Of a DNA stretch of 64,000 nt, positions 28,573 through 37,158 are shown one piece after another. The stretch comes from an uncultured Bacteroidales bacterium (lineage in GTDB: Bacteria > Bacteroidota > Bacteroidia > Bacteroidales > Muribaculaceae): positions 153,719-217,718 of the forward strand of contig CACZVR010000001.1 in NCBI GenBank assembly GCA_902784675.1. Reading direction: 5' to 3'. Position 1 is the first letter of the stretch. Every line of letters begins with the position of its first letter. The notes under the pieces were generated by a model. That model was given only the letters and a program-made list of their open reading frames with translations, had not been told where the DNA came from and made no database searches. The position numbers and the translations under genes were made by a program.

Positions 28573-29748
28573 TTACTTAATAAGTTCTTCGACAATGCGA
28601 GAGGCATAATCGCGTGCTGCTTTGTTGCTGGCCACAAGGTCTTCATAATGCGGACGCCCGATGTGAGGAGCCTGCTCCATTGTCTTGTCAATGATGGTAT
28701 AAATGTCGGTAAAACGGATTTTGTCTTGAAGGAATGCCGCTACGGCGATTTCGTTAGCAGCATTCATCACACAAGGAGCGGTGCCACCGGCGCGGGCTGC
28801 AGCATAAGCGGTATTCAACAAGGGGAATTTGTCGAAGTCGGGACGCTCAAACGTCAGTGTCGCAAAATCCTCAATGGACATCTTGCGGCAGTCACTCGCC
28901 AGGCGGCGGTCGGGCAAGCCCAGGGCGTAGCGGATGGGAAGGTGCATGTCGGGCAAACCCAGTTGCGCCTTGACCGAACCGTCCTTGAAGGCGACCATCG
29001 AGTGGACGATGCTCTGCGGATGCACCAGAATCTCAATATCTCCAGGCTCCACGCCGAACAGCCACCGCGCCTCGATCATCTCAAACCCCTTGTTCATCAT
29101 CGTCGCCGAGTCGATAGTGATTTTAGCGCCCATCGACCAGTTGGGATGCTTGAGGGCATCGGCAGCCGTGACACGCGACAGTTCCTCTTTGGGCATGGTG
29201 CGGAATGGTCCGCCCGAAGCTGTCAGCAGCAGTTTGTCAACATCCTCGTGACGTTCACCCACCAGGCATTGGTAGAAGGCGCCATGCTCGCTGTCAACGG
29301 GGTAGAGCACACTGTCGGAATTGCGCAGCAGGCTCTCGATGAGTTCGCCGGCGACGACTAGGGTCTCTTTGTTTGCCAGAGCGATGCGTTTGCCGGCGCC
29401 AATAGCGGCGATTGTCGATTCCAGGCCACTATAGCCCACCATCGCTGTCACCACTGTGTCAATCTCGGGCATGGTCACCGCTTGAGCGATAGCAGCGCTA
29501 CCGGTAGCCACGACGATTTCGGTACCTTCTAAAGCGTCACGCACATACTCATAGTACTGTTCATCGGCGATGATAACCATGTGCGGTCGCATGAGACGGG
29601 CCTGAGCAATCAGCAAGTCAGCACTGCTGCGTGCCACCAGGAGCCAAGCCTGGAACAGGTCGGGGTACTCGGCAATGATATCGAGTGTCTGACGCCCGAT
29701 TGAGCCCGTGCTGCCCAAAACAGCGATATTTCGTCTTGTTTCTCTCAT
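28573..29748 (-). CDS. dxr: 1-deoxy-D-xylulose 5-phosphate reductoisomerase
   Basis: This 391-residue enzyme makes 2-C-methyl-D-erythritol 4-phosphate, the first committed step of the MEP isoprenoid pathway, with NADPH and a divalent metal. The N-terminal Rossmann motif is VLGSTGSIGRQTLD. Metal and substrate residues lie in PVDSEHGAFYQCL and in TASGGPFR. The conserved WSMGAKITIDSATMMNKG and HPQSIVHSMV segments are present. Length and motifs are normal. It heads an operon with rseP. Confidence 0.97.
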   Translation of the reverse strand: MRETRRNIAVLGSTGSIGRQTLDIIAEYPDLFQAWLLVARSSADLLIAQARLMRPHMVIIADEQYYEYVRDALEGTEIVVATGSAAIAQAVTMPEIDTVVTAMVGYSGLESTIAAIGAGKRIALANKETLVVAGELIESLLRNSDSVLYPVDSEHGAFYQCLVGERHEDVDKLLLTASGGPFRTMPKEELSRVTAADALKHPNWSMGAKITIDSATMMNKGFEMIEARWLFGVEPGDIEILVHPQSIVHSMVAFKDGSVKAQLGLPDMHLPIRYALGLPDRRLASDCRKMSIEDFATLTFERPDFDKFPLLNTAYAAARAGGTAPCVMNAANEIAVAAFLQDKIRFTDIYTIIDKTMEQAPHIGRPHYEDLVASNKAARDYASRIVEELIK

Positions 29749-29767
29749 ACTTTTTTGTTACAAACTG

Positions 29768-29798
29768 CGAAGATACAGCATTTTTCCTTCACGGCAAG
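29768..29798 (-). promoter_or_regulatory. Probable promoter of dxr-rseP
   Basis: Minus-strand TATCTTCG (29768-29775) differs from TAnnTTTG at one base, with CTTG 19 bases upstream (29795-29798). The predicted leader is about 12-15 bases. Confidence 0.45.
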
Positions 29799-29862
29799 CA
29801 ACGAAAAACATATTTTTAGAGTTCTACGGCCATTGTTTTCGTTTTTTCACTCTTTTCACCTT

Positions 29863-29956
29863 TTCCACCCTTTCCACTATATACGTGACTTTCCACAAAT
29901 TTCCACCCCGCAGCGGAAACACACGCACATGTGAACGGGGTGGAAAAAGTGGAAAA
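29863..29956 (+). repeat. Left direct repeat with GTGGAAA/TTTCCAC boxes
   Basis: This 94-base unit holds four TTTCCAC boxes, then a loop containing CACACGCACA, then GGGGTGGAAAAAGTGGAAAA. The inner arms TTTCCACCCCG and CGGGGTGGAAA are exact complements, 25 bases apart. It pairs with the copy at 31419-31514. Confidence 0.9.
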
Positions 29957-29976
29957 TGGAAGAAGATGCCCCATCT

Positions 29977-30009
29977 GGGCGATAGTCATCCATCTCGTCA
30001 CTATCGCCC
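29977..30009. other. Hairpin beside the left direct repeat
   Basis: A 10-bp perfect stem (29977-29986 with 30000-30009) has a 13-base loop. No T-tract follows on the plus strand, so it is not a standard terminator. Its loop resembles the loop of the hairpin at 31552-31588, although the stems differ. Confidence 0.7.
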
Positions 30010-30074
30010 GCAACTGGAGTACTTTGTTGGTTGTATCATTTAAATGAATCTTACGATAACATACCATTTTTCAC

Positions 30075-30123
30075 TTTTCCACTGTTTTCACAAATATATA
30101 TTAAAAGTGAAAAAGGTGGAAAA
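30075..30123. repeat. Third dyad of TTTCCAC-type boxes downstream of the ATPase gene
   Basis: Two 17-base arms (30075-30091 and 30107-30123) are inverted with 15 of 17 matches around an AT-only spacer of 15 bases. The arms are built of TTTTCCAC and TTTTCAC boxes. The dyad lies 27 bases past the ATPase stop codon. It could terminate transcription or bind the ATPase or a partner protein. Confidence 0.7.
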
Positions 30124-30149
30124 GTGGAAAACGGCTGAATGAGGTGTGA

Positions 30150-31208
30150 CTAAAGCGTTTGGAGGGAATAGTGTTTGCCATCGCTGCTCGACAGCACCCC
30201 TTGTTCCTTGGCGCTGTTTAACAATTCATAGGCTCTGGTTTTTCCAACTCCTAGCTTAGTCTGTATCAGGTTGAGCACATCGCTGGTTCGCAGAGGCATG
30301 GAGAAACCCTCATAGCATATTGCCATCTTTTCATGCAACTTGGCCTTGTCCTCCTGTACCTTCAGTTCCAATTGCAGCTGGCGGTCAATCGCAGCGTCCA
30401 TGGGCACGGCATTGTCATCGAGCTTGAAGCAGATATCACCGCAGTTGCGGTGGCGGCTGAAGCTGTGCTTCACCTCAAACACGGTATCGTGCTTCTCGAC
30501 GTTGAACACGTCGCTGCACTTCTGATAAAGCAAGGTGCCCAGGTGGCCCTTCATGTTCTTGTCCATGCTGCTCTTGTTCTGATGCATGACCACGACGATG
30601 CAGCATTTGTGCTCGTTGGCCATCGCCGCCAGCTTGTTGACAATGTCCTGGCTCTCGATCACGTCGTTGTAATTGTAGATCAGGTCGGCAATGCCGTCGA
30701 TGACGACCAAGTCAGGACGCTCGTGCGAGACGGCATAGCTGATGACATCATAACGGGAGGGTTCCGAGTCACTGCCAATGCCTGCCGGCAGCAAGCATGC
30801 CACCCTGTAGTCGTCGTGACGGCTCAGGGGCGACATCGCATCGATGGTCTTTTGGACACGCTGGGTGTCGCTGTCCGACTGCTCGGTGTCAAAGAACAGT
30901 GCCCGCCCGGTCTCCTTCAGGCTGCGGCAATTCACGAAATGGTCGCTACCCATGAAGATGGCAGTCAAGATGTCGCAGAAGAAGGTCTTGCCGTTCTTCC
31001 ACTTGGCGCTCACGGCCACCAGATTGCCCTTGGGCATCGTGGGCACACCACCAATCTCGATGAGGTAGTCTGGTTCGGGATACTCAACGTTGCGTTCGAT
31101 GAAGTAAGGCTTCATGAACTCGTTGTACTCTTCGTTGAGTATCTCTTCGGGAGAGAGTTCTGCTTGACGACGAATCTCGTCAAGGATTTCAGTTGTGTTA
31201 CTACTCAT
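30150..31208 (-). CDS. RepA-like AAA (RecA-fold) ATPase with C-terminal winged helix
   Basis: This 352-residue protein has a P-loop AKWKNGKTFF (about residue 68), the form seen in RepA/AAA_25 plasmid helicases. Walker B is DLVVIDGIADLI (about residue 168), and sensor-like VVVMHQNKSS follows. The last 60 residues look like a winged helix (GVGKTRAYELLNSAKEQGVL). Such ATPases act as replicative helicases or regulators of plasmids, phages and integrated elements, usually beside a primase gene; here no primase or integrase is adjacent. A good promoter lies about 90 bases upstream and long direct repeats flank the gene. Base composition by eye is like the neighbours. The ATPase call is solid; a replication role is inferred. 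Confidence 0.78.
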   Translation of the reverse strand: MSSNTTEILDEIRRQAELSPEEILNEEYNEFMKPYFIERNVEYPEPDYLIEIGGVPTMPKGNLVAVSAKWKNGKTFFCDILTAIFMGSDHFVNCRSLKETGRALFFDTEQSDSDTQRVQKTIDAMSPLSRHDDYRVACLLPAGIGSDSEPSRYDVISYAVSHERPDLVVIDGIADLIYNYNDVIESQDIVNKLAAMANEHKCCIVVVMHQNKSSMDKNMKGHLGTLLYQKCSDVFNVEKHDTVFEVKHSFSRHRNCGDICFKLDDNAVPMDAAIDRQLQLELKVQEDKAKLHEKMAICYEGFSMPLRTSDVLNLIQTKLGVGKTRAYELLNSAKEQGVLSSSDGKHYSLQTL

Positions 31209-31298
31209 GGTACATAAAAGAATTTAATGGTTAAAAAAACGAATACCTGGCGAGCCGCTTATCATCAGCTTGGGCCAATGACTGGAGACTTGCCGCTG

Positions 31299-31331
31299 CA
31301 AAGTTACAACCTCTATACCTCGAAATCCAAA
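31299..31331 (-). promoter_or_regulatory. Promoter of the RepA-like ATPase gene
   Basis: On the minus strand TAACTTTG (31299-31306) is preceded by TTTG (31328-31331) at 21 bases, matching the Bacteroidota consensus. The predicted leader is about 85 bases. Confidence 0.7.
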
Positions 31332-31418
31332 TTTTTTCTCAAAATAATTTGCAAAATACCAATTTTTACACGATTATTCACCGAAAATAGTTGGTTATTT
31401 TACTATTTTTTCCACTCT

Positions 31419-31514
31419 TTCCACCCATTCCACTATATACGCGTCTTTCCACCAATTTTCCATCCCGCAGTGGAAAACACACGCACAGGTGAACGGGGTG
31501 GAAAAGGTGGAAAA
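31419..31514 (+). repeat. Right direct repeat with GTGGAAA/TTTCCAC boxes
   Basis: This is the second copy of the unit at 29863-29956, with about ten differences including two one-base gaps. The core CACTATATACG, CCCGCAG, CACACGCACA and GTGAACGGGGTGGAAAA segments are shared. It lies between the tricorn gene end and the ATPase promoter. Confidence 0.9.
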
Positions 31515-31551
31515 CACCGACGAATCAGGTCGTGGAGACCCATCAACAGCA

Positions 31552-31588
31552 GCATCCGCACACCCATCGGTCACAGGTATGCGGATGC
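31552..31588. other. Hairpin beside the right direct repeat
   Basis: A 9-bp perfect stem (31552-31560 with 31580-31588) has a 19-base loop that starts CACCCATCGGTCAC. The left hairpin loop region reads CATCCATCTCGTCAC, so the loops resemble each other while the stems do not. Confidence 0.65.
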
Positions 31589-31591
31589 CGC

Positions 31592-31620
31592 ACTAATCTC
31601 TAATCTCTAATCGCTAATCA
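31592..31620. repeat. Short CTAATCT tandem words
   Basis: Three to four imperfect copies of CTAATCT/CTAATCG stand just after the tricorn stop codon (minus-strand sense). They resemble the low-complexity block at 27075-27116. Confidence 0.6.
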
Positions 31621-31626
31621 GCGAGC

Positions 31627-34600
31627 TTAATTCACACCCAGGTCTTTGAGGGTGCGCGGTGCGGGAGTCTTGGGCATGGGCTTGCGGTCCTTGAGCTGCT
31701 CAAGAATGACCTCAATGGCCTTGTCCAGCTGCTGGTCGATGCCGTTGAACTCCATGACGGGATCATTGTCAACGATGATGTCGGGATCCACACCGTGATT
31801 CTCGACAATCCAGTTGCCACGGGTGTCGTAGTTGGTGAAGAAGGGCACGCGGATGTCGGTGCCGTCCATGTAGGGCAGCGAGCCGCTGATGCCCACGATA
31901 CCACCCCACGAGCGAGTACCGATGACGGGACCAATCTTGTTCTCCTTGAAACTCCAGGGGAACAAATCACCATCACTGGCGCTGTACTTGTTCACCAGCA
32001 GCACCTTGGGACCGACGAGGGTGCGCTCGGGCGTTGTGCCGTTGTGGTTGCTGCCACGGTACATGGTCAAGCGATAAGGCTGACGAAGCAGTCGCTCAAT
32101 CACCATCGGGGAGATATTGCCACCACCGTTGCCACGGTCATCGATGATGAGAGCCTCTTTGTCGGTTTGAGCAAAAAAGTAACGCGAGAACTCACGCAAG
32201 CCCTCAGGTCCCATGTCGGGAATGTAGACATAGCCCACGCGACCACCGGTCTTCTCGCTCACATAGTCGATATTGTGCTGCACCCACTCATAGTGGTAGA
32301 GCGGGTATTCGTCCTGGATGGGTTTCACGACAACCTTGCGGTCACCGTTAATGGTCAATTCTGTCATTACGTCGGCCTTGTCGCGCAACAAGGCATAGAA
32401 GTTGGTCACACCCTGGGCTGACACACCGTCAACGGCAGTGATGACATCACCCACCTTGATGTTCATGCCCGGCTCGAGTAACGGGGAACGCAATGATTCG
32501 CGATCTGGAGCGCCTTTTAAAATCTTGGTGATTTTATAACCATTAGTAACCTGTTCCAATTCGGCGCCGAGCATACCGATGTGGTGCTCGTCGGCCTGAA
32601 TGTGGTCGCCACCGTCAACATAGGCGTGACCCACAGCCAGCTCACCAATCATGCCGCCAATGACATAGGTCAAATCAAGACGGTTCTTGACATAAGGCAG
32701 CAGGGCGGCATACTTGTCGTGCATTGCTTGCCAGTCCACGCCATGCATGTTCTCGAGATAGAAGCCATCGCGATAGGCGCGCCAAGCCTCGTTGAAAATC
32801 TGATTCCACTCCTGCTCATAGTTCACTGTGGCAATCATGTCATCAAGATTGACTGCCTCGCTGAGGTCGGCCTTGCGAGGGGTGAGGGGAGCGATATAGA
32901 GCTCTTCTCCTTTGAGGAAGAGTGCAGTCTTCTGGTCGGCCGAAGGCATCATATAGGCCCTGTCGGCAACCACCTCGTCCTTTTGCTCTTCGAAATCAAA
33001 GACACGCACACTGCCACGGCCACTGTACCACAAGTGGCTTCCGTCGCAAACGAAATTGCCGTAACTGCCAGTGCCTACGGGCACCTTGACGATGCGGTCG
33101 GCTATGCCGTCAATATCGATGCGAACAGCGTTCTCATCAGCCTGGGCTTTGCCCTTACCGCCCTTCTTACTCTTGGGCTCATCCTTCGGAGCATCCTTGG
33201 GGTTGTCGCCGCCAGCGTTCACTTTGTCATCTTTGGGGAGGAATGGCGAGGGGGTGTCCTTGGAGAGCATCACCAGATAGATGCCTTCCATATCGCGGTA
33301 GGCAAAGTTCCACTCGATGCTGCTGTAGACGGGATTGAAATCGCGAGCCGAGGCAAAGATGAGATACTTGCCGTCGCTGCTGAATTCTGGTGCGTTACTC
33401 TCATACCAGCGGTCGGTCACAGGATATTCCTTGCCCTCGGCAATGTTATAGAGATAAACCACGCTGTACTCATTGGTTCCCATGCGGGAATAGGTGAGCC
33501 ATTTGCCATCGGGTGAGAAACTGGGCGTGGGAATTTCGCCCATCTCGTCCTGCAGCAGCGTTTGCTTGGTCTGGGTCTTGACATTGACAAGCACCATTCG
33601 GTTCTTGCGGTCGGTATAGACAATCTTGCTGCCGTCGGGGCTCCACACCAGGTCGCGGATATAGGTATCGTTATCCTTGGTCAACTGGATGGCCTTATCG
33701 CTGTCCACTGGGCGCATCCAAATCTCGGTCTCGCCGGTCTGGTCGCTGATGTAGGCGATGTTCTTGCCGTCGGGGCTCCAAGCCGCGTCACGCTCGTGAA
33801 CGCCAGGAGTGTGGGTGATATTACGGGTCACGCCATGCTTGGCGGGAACATCGAACACTTCGCCACGGGCGCTGATAGCGATGCGGCTGCCGTCAGGGGC
33901 CAAGCTGCCACCGCGCAGATCGTCCTTCACCTTGCGCTGCTCCTCGCGTGCGAAGTTGTTCTCGCTGTTAAGATAGACTGTGATTTTCTCACTGTGTTTG
34001 GTAGCGGGGTCAAGCACATAGAGGTAACCGCCGTTTTCAAAGACGATCTTGCCACCGCCACAGTTGGCAAACTTCACATCATATTCGGTGAAGTCGGTCA
34101 CCTTTTGCGTCGTTGCCGTGCGGGTGTTATAGACAAAGATGTTCATGCGGTTGTCGCGGTCACTCATGAAGTAGATTTCGTCTCCAATCCACATCGGGTC
34201 AATGTCCTGGGCAATATTGTTCGTGATGTTGGTCACGGTCTTGGCCTGCGTATCATAAATCCAGATGTCGTCGGCCATACCGCCCTTATAATATTTCCAA
34301 GTGCGGAACTCGCGGAAGACACGGTTATAGGCCATCTTGGTGCCGTCGGCATTGTAAGAGCAGAAACCGCCTTCGGGCAACGGCAGTTGCCGAGACATGC
34401 CTCCGTCAATGGGAGCACACCACAGTTTACCGTCAAAACTGTCACTGATGCGGTTGCGGTAAATCACACCCTTGCCATCAGGAGTCCAGGTCATGGTGAT
34501 GTTGTTGGGACCCATGCGGTCGCCCCAATCATCACGGGGGTTGCTGGCCGTGAACGTGATGCGCTTGGGCTCTCCGCCCTGAGCAGGCATGACATACACC

Positions 34601-34860
34601 TCGGTGTTGCCGTCATACTGACCAGTGAAAGCGATGGTGCGTCCATCGGGGCTGAAACGAGCAAAGGCTTCATAACCCTTGTGGGAGGTTAATTTGCGCG
34701 CCGTGCCACCGGTAATGGGCACAGTGTAGATGTCACCAGCATAGCTGAATGCCACTTCGCTACCGTTAGTGCCGGGGAAGCGCAGCAAGCGCCCCTCATC
34801 GGCTTGGCTGGTCATCGCGACTGTGGCGATAGCCGCCAGTAGAAAGAATTTTGTCTTCAT
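31627..34860 (-). CDS. Tricorn-type S41 protease, exported
   Basis: This 1077-residue protease has a signal peptide (MKTKFFLLAAIATVAMTSQA). Its N-terminal half is two beta-propellers of PD40/TolB-like repeats (for example FSPDGRTIAFTG and WSPDGSKIVYTD). A tricorn C1 domain, a PDZ domain (around EPGMNIKVGDVITAVDG) and the S41 catalytic domain follow. The nucleophile serine is expected in NKYSASDGDLFPW, with IIDDRGNGGGN and RSWGGIVGISG near the active site. The order propeller, propeller, PDZ, S41 and the length match tricorn homologues, which trim peptides. Export suggests periplasmic peptide breakdown. A Lys/Asp-rich insert sits near residue 555. Confidence 0.92.
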   Translation of the reverse strand: MKTKFFLLAAIATVAMTSQADEGRLLRFPGTNGSEVAFSYAGDIYTVPITGGTARKLTSHKGYEAFARFSPDGRTIAFTGQYDGNTEVYVMPAQGGEPKRITFTASNPRDDWGDRMGPNNITMTWTPDGKGVIYRNRISDSFDGKLWCAPIDGGMSRQLPLPEGGFCSYNADGTKMAYNRVFREFRTWKYYKGGMADDIWIYDTQAKTVTNITNNIAQDIDPMWIGDEIYFMSDRDNRMNIFVYNTRTATTQKVTDFTEYDVKFANCGGGKIVFENGGYLYVLDPATKHSEKITVYLNSENNFAREEQRKVKDDLRGGSLAPDGSRIAISARGEVFDVPAKHGVTRNITHTPGVHERDAAWSPDGKNIAYISDQTGETEIWMRPVDSDKAIQLTKDNDTYIRDLVWSPDGSKIVYTDRKNRMVLVNVKTQTKQTLLQDEMGEIPTPSFSPDGKWLTYSRMGTNEYSVVYLYNIAEGKEYPVTDRWYESNAPEFSSDGKYLIFASARDFNPVYSSIEWNFAYRDMEGIYLVMLSKDTPSPFLPKDDKVNAGGDNPKDAPKDEPKSKKGGKGKAQADENAVRIDIDGIADRIVKVPVGTGSYGNFVCDGSHLWYSGRGSVRVFDFEEQKDEVVADRAYMMPSADQKTALFLKGEELYIAPLTPRKADLSEAVNLDDMIATVNYEQEWNQIFNEAWRAYRDGFYLENMHGVDWQAMHDKYAALLPYVKNRLDLTYVIGGMIGELAVGHAYVDGGDHIQADEHHIGMLGAELEQVTNGYKITKILKGAPDRESLRSPLLEPGMNIKVGDVITAVDGVSAQGVTNFYALLRDKADVMTELTINGDRKVVVKPIQDEYPLYHYEWVQHNIDYVSEKTGGRVGYVYIPDMGPEGLREFSRYFFAQTDKEALIIDDRGNGGGNISPMVIERLLRQPYRLTMYRGSNHNGTTPERTLVGPKVLLVNKYSASDGDLFPWSFKENKIGPVIGTRSWGGIVGISGSLPYMDGTDIRVPFFTNYDTRGNWIVENHGVDPDIIVDNDPVMEFNGIDQQLDKAIEVILEQLKDRKPMPKTPAPRTLKDLGVN

Positions 34861-34906
34861 TGTTGTTTATAGATATGGTTAAAGGTAATAATCTGTTATA
34901 TTAGCG

Positions 34907-37066
34907 CTACCGCTTAATGATCCTCGCATGGAAGAGCTGACACGGCGTGAAAGCCTTGGGTAGTCTGATTTGAGTGAACGTGATGGTATTCTCGCCCTTG
35001 AGCAGCTTCACATTCACCATGTTGCTGTAGGCCAGCCCGTTGATGTTGAGTTCTCCATAACTGGTCATCACCAATGTTCCCATCCTGTGACCGTTGACCT
35101 CCACCTCGCGCACATCGAGCGTGCCTGTAGGGTGGTAGCCCACATCCAGGAGATAGTCACCGCCTTGGGCCACTGTCACATTTATTGATGTGTGGCCACC
35201 CACGCTGTCGGGCAAGAATGCGGTCTGTGGGGTGAGATGAAAATCCAGGTGGGGTTTGGACATATACCCGTGAATATATTTCCCTGCGATTTCGACGGAA
35301 TACTCGGTGAAACCGTCTACTTCGGGGAGCGCAAATACCGAATCATTGATGGCGCTTAATGAGCCATTGGTTGACAAACGGTAAGCCAAACCAGGAACAA
35401 AGTCCACGATGTGGCCGCTGTCACGGGTCCACACCACAGTGGGGATGGGGGGCAAGATGACCTCATTGCGGTGAATTGTTACTTTATTGGATGAGCGCGT
35501 TCCTTCTTCCATTGAGATGACAATATGGTGATTGCCCTCAACATCACAAGGGATAAATGAACTCTCCAACAGTTTTCCGTTATCAGATATCGACTTGATT
35601 TCATTGCCTTGACCTTTAACCGTGATATCCAACACGGCCCGACGGTAGTTAAGTCCTTTCAACGACTTGGTACCCGGCATGCCTGTGGGGACCGTCGGCG
35701 AGAATTCAATGCCCTCGGGCGTGAAATTCATTCCTAACAGCACGCGGATAATCATCGCAATATCAGATGCACTGGTGCCCAATTCATCAATATTGATGCC
35801 GTGAATGTGGATGCCGCGAGATTGATAGAGCGCCTGGGCACGGTAGAGCGCCCCGAGGCCGCGTCGCAGGGCATTCTCGTTGCGAGTGTAAGCCGCTGCA
35901 AGATTCCACATGGCTTGGGTGGTAGCCCATGAGGAATTGACAAAATAGGGCTCAATGGGCGTGGAAGCTGGGTAGGTGACATTGACACCGAAGTCCGAGA
36001 CTGGCGTGTTGGCAATCAGATTCTCGGCACGGTCATCGTCGGCGATGCCCCACAAGGCGCACATCGCCTGTGAGGTGTTATCGGTCAACGGTGCTTGACG
36101 CGGCACAGCCACGCCATACAGGAACGAAGAGTAAAAACCCTGATCCTCGTTCCACAGGTGCTGGTTGATGGCATCCTTAATGCGCTGGGCATCCTTCTGA
36201 TAATCGTTCTCAAAACCAAGTTCTTCGGCCATTTCACCAAGAATCGCATAAGCGTTCCCCGTCAAGATATTGTTGCCCAGTGACATGCAAGCAAACAGGT
36301 CATTATAGCCCATCCACGTCATGCGCCGCGGCCCCAGAGGTCGGGCTGACGTATAGCCAGCACCGTGTACAAGGCCGGTACTTTGGTCCAACAGCACCTT
36401 GCTGTTGATATTCAGTGTCTTCTTGATAACGTGATAACAATAGGCGAGCCATTGGCGGTCGCCCGTGACCTTATAGACTTCCCATGCTGCTGTTGACCAG
36501 CCGATGTGATCGTTCACCACGGGCCATTGCCCCTCGCGTTGCATGATGATGCTGTCACGGTCCACCATCGTCTTGAGGGTAGACATGGCCTGATGGGGTT
36601 TGAGGCATGCCAATGACAGGTAAATGGCACAGTATAAACGACTATAGTTGTGAGTGGCGACAAAATTGCCATTCTTGTCTATGCCATCAGCAACACCCTC
36701 GGCCGACATCTCATACAGCATGTCTATCAACGGCTGTCCGCAGATGAATTCGGGCATCATCGTGGGGCGGGTTTTACGCTTTCGCCAGGGCTTTCCCTGC
36801 ACAAACCGAACTTCCAACGAATCGATGTTGCCATACAGCGAATCCAAGCGGGCAAGTGGCAGGTTAGAGGCGATGCGGTCCATCGATTCAGGTATCCAAG
36901 CAATAATCGTGTCCTCGATAATACTGTCACCTGTGAGCGTGAAGAGTTCATTCTGTACAATCGCCTGATTGCTCATTTCCTTGTCTCGGGAACAAGCAAA
37001 CAACAACAGGCTCACAGCAAGCACTGCAAGCACGCTACACTTTCCAAGCAATCTCTTATCGCTCAT
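34907..37066 (-). CDS. Six-hairpin (alpha/alpha)6 glycosidase-like lipoprotein
   Basis: This 719-residue protein has a type II signal peptide with lipobox LFAC (about residue 25). Residues 90-490 resemble the (alpha/alpha)6 barrel of MGH1-like or GH15/GH63-type glycosidases, with motifs such as GQWPVVNDHIGWSTAAWEV, GYNDLFACMSLGN and NQHLWNEDQGFYSS. The C-terminal 230 residues look like beta-sandwich domains. The substrate cannot be told from the sequence. The ATG at 37066 was chosen because a near-perfect promoter lies just upstream of it and it starts the signal peptide. It lies 46 bases before the tricorn gene and may share its transcript. Confidence 0.75.
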   Translation of the reverse strand: MSDKRLLGKCSVLAVLAVSLLLFACSRDKEMSNQAIVQNELFTLTGDSIIEDTIIAWIPESMDRIASNLPLARLDSLYGNIDSLEVRFVQGKPWRKRKTRPTMMPEFICGQPLIDMLYEMSAEGVADGIDKNGNFVATHNYSRLYCAIYLSLACLKPHQAMSTLKTMVDRDSIIMQREGQWPVVNDHIGWSTAAWEVYKVTGDRQWLAYCYHVIKKTLNINSKVLLDQSTGLVHGAGYTSARPLGPRRMTWMGYNDLFACMSLGNNILTGNAYAILGEMAEELGFENDYQKDAQRIKDAINQHLWNEDQGFYSSFLYGVAVPRQAPLTDNTSQAMCALWGIADDDRAENLIANTPVSDFGVNVTYPASTPIEPYFVNSSWATTQAMWNLAAAYTRNENALRRGLGALYRAQALYQSRGIHIHGINIDELGTSASDIAMIIRVLLGMNFTPEGIEFSPTVPTGMPGTKSLKGLNYRRAVLDITVKGQGNEIKSISDNGKLLESSFIPCDVEGNHHIVISMEEGTRSSNKVTIHRNEVILPPIPTVVWTRDSGHIVDFVPGLAYRLSTNGSLSAINDSVFALPEVDGFTEYSVEIAGKYIHGYMSKPHLDFHLTPQTAFLPDSVGGHTSINVTVAQGGDYLLDVGYHPTGTLDVREVEVNGHRMGTLVMTSYGELNINGLAYSNMVNVKLLKGENTITFTQIRLPKAFTPCQLFHARIIKR

Positions 37067-37075
37067 ATTTCCCCG

Positions 37076-37107
37076 CAAAGATATAAAAAGGCAAACGTTA
37101 ATACAAA
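37076..37107 (-). promoter_or_regulatory. Promoter of the six-hairpin glycosidase gene
   Basis: Minus-strand TATCTTTG (37076-37083) is preceded by TTTG (37104-37107) at 20 bases, a full consensus match. The -7 box ends only nine bases before the ATG, so the leader would be about 3-5 bases. Confidence 0.75.
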
Positions 37108-37127
37108 GCAATTATTATTTTTTTTGC

Positions 37128-37158
37128 TTGCCATTGTGTTCGGCTTGCACTAACTTTG
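37128..37158 (+). promoter_or_regulatory. Promoter of the DUF5686 gene
   Basis: TAACTTTG at 37151-37158 is preceded by TTG (37128-37130) at 20 bases. The ATG at 37166 begins seven bases after the -7 box, which predicts a leaderless or nearly leaderless mRNA. Confidence 0.65.

Larger units (their letters stand above)
29863..31514. mobile_element. Candidate minimal element: RepA-like ATPase gene between long direct repeats
   Basis: Two copies of a 94-96 base sequence, about 90% identical by hand alignment and in the same orientation, lie at 29863-29956 and 31419-31514. Between them is one gene for a RepA/AAA_25-type ATPase with its own promoter. Both copies carry clustered TTTCCAC/GTGGAAA boxes and an inverted repeat, and a further dyad of the same boxes lies at 30075-30123. 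Recombination between the repeats would excise a circle of about 1,556 bases with the gene and one array. No integrase or transposase is present, so mobility is an inference; a domesticated locus is the alternative. Confidence 0.45.

Noticed and set aside
29863-31514. CRISPR array in the GTGGAAA-rich region
   Set aside because: The boxes are 7-8 bases long with uneven spacing, there are no unique spacers of constant length, and no cas genes are near.
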